Below the pieces are notes generated by a model. The model had not been told where the DNA came from and did not search any database. It was given only the letters and a program-made list of their open reading frames with translations. A program made the translations under genes and the position numbers. This document shows, one piece after another, positions 1-5,325 of a stretch of 5,351 bases of DNA (positions are counted from its first letter, which is position 1; each line of letters starts with the position of its first letter). The stretch is taken from contig CAMHMM010000155.1 in assembly GCA_946186215.1 (NCBI GenBank), forward strand, positions 1 through 5,351. The letters run 5' to 3'. Source of the stretch: an uncultured Ruminococcus sp. (lineage in GTDB: Bacteria; Bacillota; Clostridia; Oscillospirales; Ruminococcaceae).

Positions 1-12
1 CAGGGTGAATAT

Positions 13-708
13 ATGCGTCAGTCGATATTGACAATACCTATCAGCGAGATACTTGAACCATGTCAGGGCTGCCCCGTGTGCCGTATGCGCGATACACTTG
101 AAACGCGCACTGTGGAGTATATCATGGGTGCGGCGATGATGGAGCCAGATGTTCGCATAGAGACCAACCGCGCGGGCTTTTGCAGCACTCATTTTGCACA
201 GATGCTCAGACAGAAGAACCGCCTTTCACTGGCTCTGATGCTCCAGACACATCTTGAAACGGCGGAAAGCGAGCTGTTTGCCCGCAAAAAGCTTTTCGAG
301 AAAAAGGATAAGAAGAAACGACGACTTTCGGAGATCAATTCGAGCTGCTTTGTCTGCGAAAAGGTGGACTGGGGCATGGAGCGGCTGCTGCGGACATTCT
401 TTGAGGTGTTCACCGAGGACAGCGAGCTTTATTCAAAGCAGGAGTATATCTGTCTTCCTCATTACGATCTTCTTGTGTCCGCCGCTCCGGAATATCTCAG
501 GGATAAGGCACTTGAGCGATTCAACACTATGACCGCGGAGCTTGTAAAGCGCCATATGGAGCTTTTGTATGCGGATGTTTCCAAATACTGCACTATGTAT
601 GATTACCGCAACAGCGGCAAGGATGCGGACTGGGGCAATTCCCGCGACAGCATAGAGCGATCGATCGAATTTCTCACCTCGCGCGATCCTGCAAAGGGGC
701 GTAAATAA
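13..708 (+). CDS. DUF6062-like protein with two CxxC...CxxH modules, function unknown
   Basis: This is a 231-residue protein with no signal peptide or membrane segment, so probably cytoplasmic. The N-terminus (LTIPISE, then CPVCRMRDTLE), the MMEPDVRIETNRAGFC stretch and the C-terminal YRNSGKDADWGNSRDS stretch match what I recall of DUF6062, a Firmicutes family without a known role; I could not run a search. Two cysteine/histidine modules are visible: C20-x2-C23 with C57-x2-H60, and C112-x2-C115 with C147-x2-H150. They look like two metal-binding sites, probably zinc (inference). A basic, probably helical linker at residues 91-104 (KKDKKKRR) joins them. ATG at 13 is chosen because the family-like N-terminus begins there and a weak AGGGTG lies at 2-7. 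The gene is complete, ending at TAA 706-708. The repeat-filled gap that follows suggests it is not in one operon with cheA. The gene call is firm, the family name less so. Confidence 0.9.
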   Translation: MRQSILTIPISEILEPCQGCPVCRMRDTLETRTVEYIMGAAMMEPDVRIETNRAGFCSTHFAQMLRQKNRLSLALMLQTHLETAESELFARKKLFEKKDKKKRRLSEINSSCFVCEKVDWGMERLLRTFFEVFTEDSELYSKQEYICLPHYDLLVSAAPEYLRDKALERFNTMTAELVKRHMELLYADVSKYCTMYDYRNSGKDADWGNSRDSIERSIEFLTSRDPAKGRK

Positions 709-780
709 TACCGAAGCGTTTTCCTGCGGCCGGACATTTGTTATAGCGCCGAACCACCTCGCCGCTATGCGATATACACA
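709..780. other. Unassigned spacer with a weak inverted repeat and a possible degenerate repeat end
   Basis: No gene is seen between the DUF6062-like stop and the repeat array. A short inverted repeat, ATAGCG at 743-748 with CGCTAT at 763-768, could form a 6-bp stem with a 14-base loop. It has no following T-run, so it is a poor terminator candidate. The last 20 bases (gccgctatgc gatatacaca) loosely resemble the end of a repeat unit (gccgtttatg ... tatacacgca). This may be a decayed extra copy at the left edge of the array. Confidence 0.3.
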
Positions 781-1312
781 TAAAAGTTACCGTGCCACTA
801 ATAAAGCCGGCACCATAAAATGCATCAGCGAAGTGGGTGCAGGCTTTGTCTTAAGTGTAAAATAACAGCAGGTATAAAAGCTTCGAGCCGCTATTGAAAG
901 TTTACCCACAAAATAGCATACGAGTAGCTGTCGGCCTTGCCGTTTATGTAATGATTATACACGCATAAAAGTTACCGTGCCGCTAATAAAGCTGTCACCA
1001 TAAAATGCATCATCGAAGTGGGAGCAGGCTTTGTCTTAAGTGTAAAATAACAGCAGGTATAAAAGCTTCGAGCCGCTATTGAAAGTTTACCCACAAAATA
1101 GCATACGAGTAGCTGTCGGCCTTGCCGTTTATGTAATGATTATACACGCATAAAAGTTACCGTGCCGCTAATAAAGCTGTCACCATAAAATGCATCATCG
1201 AAGTGGGTGCAGACTTTGTCTTAAGTGTAAAATAACAGCAGGTATAAAAGCTCCGAGCCACTATTGAAAGTTCACCCACAAAATAGCATACGAGTAGCTG
1301 TCGGCCTTGCCG
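781..1312. repeat. Tandem array, 185-base period, 2.9 copies
   Basis: Three copies run head to tail: 781-965 (185 bases), 966-1150 (185 bases) and 1151-1312 (162 bases, cut short after TTGCCG). Hand alignment gives 5 differences between copies 1 and 2 over 185 bases, and 5 between copies 2 and 3 over 162. Each copy starts with TAAAAGTTACCGTGCC. A related TAAAAG...GCCGCTA block recurs 94 bases later in each copy (875, 1060, 1245), so each unit is a dimer of diverged ~92-base halves. The period is not a multiple of three and no credible start plus ribosome site lies inside, so the array is not coding as a continuous frame. It lacks the short identical repeats and unique spacers of a CRISPR array. 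Function is unknown; an intergenic repeat family of the host genome is the simplest reading. Confidence 0.95.
803..847 (+). other. Hairpin-forming segment in repeat copy 1
   Basis: Bases 803-814 (aaagccggcacc) pair with 836-847 (ggtgcaggcttt) at 11 of 12 positions, with one G/A mismatch and a 21-base loop. In copies 2 and 3 the same arms pair less well: copy 2 has mismatches from T995 and A1023, and copy 3 has A1213 opposite C. The changes are not compensatory, so the sequence does not show selection for a conserved RNA fold. The potential stem is real in copy 1, but a biological role is unproven. Confidence 0.4.
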
Positions 1313-1318
1313 ACCTTA

Positions 1319-1347
1319 TTGACAATGTGCGTTATTTATGATAGAAT
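1319..1347 (+). promoter_or_regulatory. Sigma-A type promoter for cheA
   Basis: The -35 box TTGACA (1319-1324) matches consensus at all six positions. A 17-base spacer follows, then the -10 box TAGAAT (1342-1347), with five of six matches. TGA at 1339-1341 supplies an extended -10. Transcription would start near 1353-1355, leaving a leader of about 30 bases before the cheA TTG codon. It is a housekeeping-type rather than a flagellar sigma-28-type promoter. The array ends at 1312, six bases upstream of the -35. Confidence 0.8.
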
Positions 1348-1350
1348 GGT

Positions 1351-1366
1351 ATCAGACATATCTGAT
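1351..1366. promoter_or_regulatory. Perfect 16-base palindrome at the predicted cheA transcription start
   Basis: ATCAGA (1351-1356) and TCTGAT (1361-1366) are exact reverse complements around the 4-base centre CATA. The dyad begins 3 bases after the -10 box and ends one base before the Shine-Dalgarno region. As DNA it is well placed for a dimeric repressor operator. As RNA it would be cut by the expected start near 1354, so a leader hairpin is less likely. No regulator is visible in the window. Confidence 0.45.
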
Positions 1367-1367
1367 G

Positions 1368-1373
1368 AAGGGA
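1368..1373 (+). promoter_or_regulatory. Ribosome binding site that decides the cheA TTG start
   Basis: AAGGGA lies 10 bases before the TTG at 1384. It abuts the out-of-frame ATG at 1374 and is only 3 bases from the second out-of-frame ATG at 1377, too close for efficient use of either. An in-frame TGA at 1378-1380 rules out any cheA start further upstream. The next in-frame ATG, at 1405, has no good site before it. Confidence 0.65.
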
Positions 1374-1383
1374 ATGATGAGCG

Positions 1384-3768
1384 TTGGCAAAGTTTGAATC
1401 GGGCATGGAATCCATGGTTGATACCTATATATTTGAAACCACCTCTCTGCTTGAACAGTTGGATCAGATACTTATCAAGACCGAAAGCGAAAGCACCTTC
1501 GGCGAGGATGAGATAAACGAGATATTCAGGATAATGCACACGATCAAGGGCTCATCAGCGATGATGGGGCTTGAAAATATGTCACATCTTGCTCACGCCG
1601 TGGAGGATATGTTCTACATAATCCGCGAGGACAAGCCCGACATCAGCGATACAAGAACGCTTTACGATCTGGTCTTCACCGCCTCGGATCTTCTGAAGGC
1701 TGAGATAGACATCGTTCAGGATGAGGATACTCCTCCTACTGATTTTTCGGAGCATATGCGCCGTATACGCGATTACGCCGCAGTGCTCAAGGGCGTAGTT
1801 TCCGCACCTGCTCCTGCTGCTGAAAAGCCTGCGGTTGCCGCACCTGCCGATGCAGGCGAGATGGTCGAGGTGCTGACCTCGGGCGGTGCCGGATATACCG
1901 CACTTGTCACCTTTGAGGATGATGCGGTGATGCTAAATCTCCGTGCCCTGATAGTTGTGAACAACATCATGGAAAAGTGCAGCAGCATAAGCTATGAGCC
2001 CGCAGATATCGAAAATAATTCCGATACAGCCGATTTTATCGCAAAGAACGGCTTCAGGATAACATATACTCCCGTTGAGTCGTCAGGAGCCGAGGAGATA
2101 ACCGAGATAATCCGCTCCACAACATTCGTAAAGAATGTGACCACAGAGCAGCTGCTGGCGGTAAAGTCTGTCCCCGCGGCATCGCTTACCACCGTTAAAG
2201 TGATGTTCGAGCCTGACTGCAAGATGGAAAACCTCCGCGCCATGATGGTCATAAACAATATCAGGGACGACTGCGAGATGCTCGCTTACTATCCCGAAGA
2301 TATCGAGAGCGATCAGGCAACAGCACAGATCATAAAGACCGACGGATTTATCATCCGTTTCAGGGCATCCATACCCAATGAGGAGATATACCGCATAATC
2401 GGCGAAACTCCCAGCGTCAGAAGTGTGGATGAGATAAACCATGAGATACACGCTGATACCGCAGAGGAAAGGCCTGAAATGGCAGAAGGCCAGAGCCCCG
2501 CTGCTGTACCCGCAGCAGAAGCGGCTGAACCCGCAAGGACAGGCGCACAGCCCGTTCAGCAGCACCAGAGCTCCAAGAAGCACGGCGAGAAAAAGCAGTC
2601 GCTTATCTCTGTTAACCTTTCCAAGCTCGACCAGCTCCTGAACATGGTGGGCGAGATCGTTATAGCCGAGGCTATGGTAACATCCAACCCAGACCTGAAG
2701 GGACTCAAGCTCGATAATTTCCAGAAGGCTGCAAGACAGCTCAGAAAGCTCAATTCCGAGATGCAGGATATCGTCATGAGCATCAGGATGGTGCCTATAT
2801 CGGGCGCATTCAATAAAATGACGAGAATAGTCCGCGACATGAAGGTAAAGCTCGGCAAGGAAGTAGACCTTGTTTTCGAGGGCGCGGAAACAGAGGTGGA
2901 TAAGTCCATAATCGACAGCCTCAACGATCCTCTGATGCATATGGTGAGAAATTCCATGGATCACGGCATCGAGGAGACTGCCGCAGACAGGATAGCCGCA
3001 GGAAAATCCCCCGTAGGAAAGATCACCCTTTCGGCATATTCCTCATCGGGCGAGGTCGTTATCATCGTTGCGGATGACGGCGCGGGTATGGATCCCCAGA
3101 AGCTTCTCACCAAGGCTGAAAGAAACGGTATCCTCACCAAGCCCAGAAGCGAATACACCGATAAGGAAGCGCTGAACCTTGTAATGCTCCCCGGCTTTTC
3201 CACCAATGAAAAGGTCACGGAGTATTCCGGCAGAGGCGTGGGAATGGATGTTGTCAAGCAGAATATCGAAAAGCTGGGCGGCACTGTTTCCGTTGATTCA
3301 AAGCTGGGACAGGGTACGAGCTTTATCATAAAGATACCGCTTTCGCTCTCCATCGTGGACGGCATGGAGGTCTCCGTAGGAAGATCGATATTCACTATCC
3401 CCATAAACTATATCAAGGAATCCTTCAAATTAAAGCCCAATCAGCTCCTTACCGATACCGACGGTCATGATATGATCATGATAAGAGGCGAGTGTTTCCC
3501 GCTTATCAGGCTTTATGAGCTCTATGAGCTGGAGGGCGCACAGCAGGATCTCTACGAAGGAATAATCATCCTTGCAGAGGCCGACGGCAAGAGCGCCTGC
3601 CTTCTGGCGGACGGGCTTATCGGCGAGCAGCAGGTCGTTATCAAGCCTTTCTCGCCGCTACTCAACAATTTCGGCGTAAAGCAGAACGGAATGTCGGGCT
3701 GTTCCATACTCGGCGACGGTTCCATCACTATAATACTGGATGTTTCAAACATCATTACCGATATGTAG
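1384..3768 (+). CDS. cheA: Chemotaxis histidine kinase CheA with two tandem P2-like domains
   Basis: CheA is the cytoplasmic kinase of the chemoreceptor array. It autophosphorylates on a histidine and passes phosphate to response regulators such as CheY and CheB. Domains in order over 794 residues: P1 (about 11-115) with H52 in MHTIKGSSAMMG; an Ala/Pro linker (138-165); two related P2-like regulator-docking domains (171-252 and 270-351); an Ala/Glu/Gln linker (352-406); P3 dimerisation (about 408-480); P4 ATPase with N box H519...N523SMDHGIE530, G1 box D564DGAGMD570, GFSTNE at 604-609, G2 box G616RGVGMD622 and LGQGTSF at 641-647; and P5, the CheW-like domain (about 655-794). All catalytic motifs are intact. 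It is longer than the usual 650-750 residues because of the second P2. The TTG start follows from the ribosome site at 1368 and the upstream in-frame stop. cheW follows after 10 bases, as an operon. Confidence 0.96.
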   Translation: MAKFESGMESMVDTYIFETTSLLEQLDQILIKTESESTFGEDEINEIFRIMHTIKGSSAMMGLENMSHLAHAVEDMFYIIREDKPDISDTRTLYDLVFTASDLLKAEIDIVQDEDTPPTDFSEHMRRIRDYAAVLKGVVSAPAPAAEKPAVAAPADAGEMVEVLTSGGAGYTALVTFEDDAVMLNLRALIVVNNIMEKCSSISYEPADIENNSDTADFIAKNGFRITYTPVESSGAEEITEIIRSTTFVKNVTTEQLLAVKSVPAASLTTVKVMFEPDCKMENLRAMMVINNIRDDCEMLAYYPEDIESDQATAQIIKTDGFIIRFRASIPNEEIYRIIGETPSVRSVDEINHEIHADTAEERPEMAEGQSPAAVPAAEAAEPARTGAQPVQQHQSSKKHGEKKQSLISVNLSKLDQLLNMVGEIVIAEAMVTSNPDLKGLKLDNFQKAARQLRKLNSEMQDIVMSIRMVPISGAFNKMTRIVRDMKVKLGKEVDLVFEGAETEVDKSIIDSLNDPLMHMVRNSMDHGIEETAADRIAAGKSPVGKITLSAYSSSGEVVIIVADDGAGMDPQKLLTKAERNGILTKPRSEYTDKEALNLVMLPGFSTNEKVTEYSGRGVGMDVVKQNIEKLGGTVSVDSKLGQGTSFIIKIPLSLSIVDGMEVSVGRSIFTIPINYIKESFKLKPNQLLTDTDGHDMIMIRGECFPLIRLYELYELEGAQQDLYEGIIILAEADGKSACLLADGLIGEQQVVIKPFSPLLNNFGVKQNGMSGCSILGDGSITIILDVSNIITDM

Positions 3769-3772
3769 GAGG
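3767..3772 (+). promoter_or_regulatory. cheW ribosome binding site overlapping the cheA stop codon
   Basis: A perfect AGGAGG overlaps the last two bases of the cheA TAG (3766-3768) and sits 6 bases before the ATG at 3779. This fixes the cheW start at 3779 rather than at the in-frame ATG at 3740 inside cheA. It also suggests translational coupling of the two genes. Confidence 0.85.
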
Positions 3773-3778
3773 AGCGCT

Positions 3779-4246
3779 ATGACATACGATACAGATGTGC
3801 AGACATTTGATACATCGGGCGGCGAGGTGCTTCTTTTCTCCATAGATGATGTTATCTACGGTATCGAGATCAAGTATATCAACGAGATCATCAGCTATGA
3901 GAACATAACCGTTGTTCCCAAGGTGCCCCAGTATATCAAGGGCGTTATCAACATCAGAGGACAGATAGTTCCCATAATCAGCGTGCGCCGCAGATTCGGC
4001 AAGGAGGATATCCCTCCTGATGAAAGGACCTGTGTCATCGTGCTTGAATTCGACGGCTCGAATCAGGTGGGGATAATCGTGGACAGAGTGCGCGAGGTAA
4101 CGATGGCAAAGCCCGAGAATATCTGCGCTACGCCAACACACAAGAATGTGAATGCAAATCACTATATAAAATACATCATTGAGGATGAGGGCGGGATAAA
4201 GCTCCTGCTCAACTGTGAAAAGCTCGTTCTGGAGCTGGATAAATAA
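3779..4246 (+). CDS. cheW: Chemotaxis coupling protein CheW
   Basis: CheW is the small scaffold that links methyl-accepting receptors to the P5 domain of CheA in the signalling array. The 155-residue product has the usual length and single-domain structure. Visible family features are LLFSIDDVIYGIEI (18-31), the core PKVPQYIKGVINIRGQIVPI (47-66) with the N-x-RG motif at N58-R60-G61, the RRRFGK stretch (70-75), and VGIIVDRVREV (97-107). The C-terminus (IKLLLNCEKLVLELDK) is complete. There is no fused receiver domain, so it is CheW rather than CheV. It lies 10 bases after cheA and is almost certainly cotranscribed with it from the promoter near 1319. No cheY, cheB, cheR, cheC, cheD or receptor gene lies in this window, so the rest of the pathway must be elsewhere. 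Confidence 0.95.
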   Translation: MTYDTDVQTFDTSGGEVLLFSIDDVIYGIEIKYINEIISYENITVVPKVPQYIKGVINIRGQIVPIISVRRRFGKEDIPPDERTCVIVLEFDGSNQVGIIVDRVREVTMAKPENICATPTHKNVNANHYIKYIIEDEGGIKLLLNCEKLVLELDK

Positions 4247-4257
4247 ATTGGAGTAAA

Positions 4258-4312
4258 AAGGCACGGCTGCCGGAGAGTGGCTTTCTGTCCGCTCGCTGTT
4301 CTGCCGTGCTTT
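4258..4312. terminator. Hairpin between cheW and accD, possible weak terminator or attenuator
   Basis: Bases 4258-4267 pair with 4303-4312 over 10 base pairs, including a perfect GCACGGC/GCCGTGC core (4261-4267 with 4303-4309) and one G-T wobble. The loop is 35 bases and can fold further (GGA-x-AG at 4272-4277 with CT-x-TCC at 4285-4290). Only TTT follows on the + strand, so + strand termination would be weak. On the - strand the stem is followed by CTTTTTA, a better terminator, but no - strand gene is seen that needs one. The 3' arm ends four bases before the accD Shine-Dalgarno. Confidence 0.4.
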
Positions 4313-4315
4313 GCT

Positions 4316-4320
4316 AAGGA
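4316..4320 (+). promoter_or_regulatory. accD ribosome binding site
   Basis: AAGGA lies 8 bases before the ATG at 4329. It selects that ATG over the in-frame TTG at 4311, which lies inside the hairpin's 3' arm and has no ribosome site before it. Confidence 0.7.
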
Positions 4321-4328
4321 AAAAGAAA

Positions 4329-5183
4329 ATGCAGTTAGAAGATCTGTTCAAGACTGTCACAGACAGGTTCAATTTTGACGATGTCTCATCAAAGACACCG
4401 CCCTTCAAATGCCCGCGCTGTATGGCGGCTACCGATGCCGAGGATTTTGCGGCAGGCTCATGGGTATGTCCCGAATGCGGCTATCATTCAAGGCTCAGGG
4501 CCTGGGACAGGATAGGCATTACCGCAGACAAGGGCACATTCGAGGAGATAGACAAGGGGCTGTCGTCCCTTAACCCGATAGATTTCCCCGATTATGAGGA
4601 AAAGATAAAGCAGATGCAGGAAAAGACAGGCCTTACCGAGGCCGTTGTCACCGGTACCTGTCTGATACACGGGGAAAAGTGCGTCATCGGCGTGATGGAT
4701 TCGCATTTTATGATGGCTTCAATGGGAAGCGTTGTGGGCGAGAAGATCACAAGAGCGTTTGAGTATGCTCAGAGTCAGAATCTGCCGATTGTGCTGTTTA
4801 CCGCTTCGGGCGGCGCGAGAATGCAGGAGGGGCTCATTTCCCTTATGCAGATGGCCAAGACCAGCGGTGCCGCCGCAAGATATGCACAGAACGGCGGGCT
4901 TTATATAACCGTTCTCACCGATCCCACCACAGGCGGTGTCACGGCTTCATTCGCATCTCTTGGTGATGTGATAATCGCCGAGCCCAAGGTGCTTGTGGGC
5001 TTTGCGGGCAGGCGCGTGATCGAGGGCACCATCAAACAGCGGCTTCCAGACGATTTCCAGTCGGCTGAATTTATGCTTGAAAACGGCTTTGTGGATATGA
5101 TAGTGGACAGGAAGAATATGCGCCGCACTATCGCACATCTGATAAGGCTTCACAGGCCGCAGAACGGAGAGAAAAATGGCTGA
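4329..5183 (+). CDS. accD: Acetyl-CoA carboxylase carboxyltransferase subunit beta
   Basis: AccD pairs with AccA to form the carboxyltransferase that moves CO2 from carboxybiotin on AccB to acetyl-CoA. This makes malonyl-CoA for fatty acid synthesis in the cytoplasm. From ATG 4329 the product is 284 residues, typical for the family. The N-terminal zinc ribbon is complete: C28-x2-C31 and C47-x2-C50. The crotonase-fold core carries the acyl-CoA and oxyanion-loop motifs T158ASGGARMQEG168 and G202GVTAS207, followed by the conserved VGFAGRRVIEGTI segment. The C-terminus reads through VDMIVDRKNMRRTIAHL to a TGA at 5181-5183. No residue expected to be essential appears missing. The accA start codon overlaps its last codons by 8 bases, the standard accDA operon arrangement. 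Lying straight after cheW, with no accB, accC or fab genes upstream, is unusual. Propionyl-CoA carboxylase beta is less likely, given the short length and the zinc ribbon. Confidence 0.95.
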   Translation: MQLEDLFKTVTDRFNFDDVSSKTPPFKCPRCMAATDAEDFAAGSWVCPECGYHSRLRAWDRIGITADKGTFEEIDKGLSSLNPIDFPDYEEKIKQMQEKTGLTEAVVTGTCLIHGEKCVIGVMDSHFMMASMGSVVGEKITRAFEYAQSQNLPIVLFTASGGARMQEGLISLMQMAKTSGAAARYAQNGGLYITVLTDPTTGGVTASFASLGDVIIAEPKVLVGFAGRRVIEGTIKQRLPDDFQSAEFMLENGFVDMIVDRKNMRRTIAHLIRLHRPQNGEKNG

Positions 5184-5325
5184 GGAAATACTTACACCCT
5201 TTGACAGACTAAAGATAATCAGGCACAGGGACAGACCTACCATAAAGGATTATCTGCCGCTTATCTTCACGGATTTCTTTGAGATGCGGTGTCACAAGCG
5301 CGCCGTTATAGACGTCCGCCCATGA
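5176..5325 (+). pseudogene. accA: accA 5' fragment, disrupted after about residue 37
   Basis: AccA is the partner of AccD in the carboxyltransferase. The ATG at 5176 overlaps the accD stop by 8 bases (ATGGCTGA) and has GGAGA at 5166-5170, five bases upstream. Residues 9-37 (FDRLKIIRHRDRPTIKDY, then LPLIFTDFFEM) match the conserved AccA N-terminus. The family then normally continues with a GDR motif and a GGI motif. Here the frame instead reads RCHKRAVIDVRP and stops at TGA 5323-5325, giving 49 residues against the usual 250-320. Neither other forward frame after 5287 restores AccA sequence, so a simple frameshift does not explain it. Either the gene is interrupted by an insertion or rearrangement, or the last ~64 bases are a wrong assembly join at a contig end. 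AccA is normally essential, so an assembly error or an intact copy elsewhere seems likely (inference). Confidence 0.7.

Noticed and set aside
940..980. - strand TATAAT (antisense of attata near 955 and 1140) as a promoter in each repeat unit
   Set aside because: No recognisable -35 box lies 16-18 bases upstream on that strand, and no gene lies downstream before the DUF6062-like gene's opposite strand.
966..990. Flagellar sigma-28-type promoter (TAAA ... GCCG) in the repeats
   Set aside because: TAAA and GCCGCTA are far closer than the required ~15-base spacing, and the same block appears in every half-unit, so it is repeat sequence rather than a placed promoter.
781..1312. CRISPR array
   Set aside because: The repeated unit is 185 bases with no unique spacers between short identical repeats, and no cas genes are present.
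781..1312. Short open frames on the - strand of the repeat units (for example one ending FISGTVTFMRV)
   Set aside because: They are about 25 codons, lack a start with a ribosome site, and the 185-base period breaks the frame between copies. They may be remnants, but no gene can be supported.
2083..2964. Long - strand open frame of 293 codons inside cheA
   Set aside because: It is a shadow of the cheA frame. The + strand product has all CheA motifs, while the - strand product shows no recognisable domain and no ribosome site was found.
3740..3778. Earlier cheW start at the ATG at 3740
   Set aside because: It lies inside the cheA coding end without a ribosome site, while a perfect AGGAGG sits 6 bases before the ATG at 3779 and matches the family's N-terminus.
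4311..4328. accD start at the TTG at 4311
   Set aside because: It lies in a hairpin arm with no ribosome site and adds residues not typical of AccD; the ATG at 4329 has AAGGA at the right distance.
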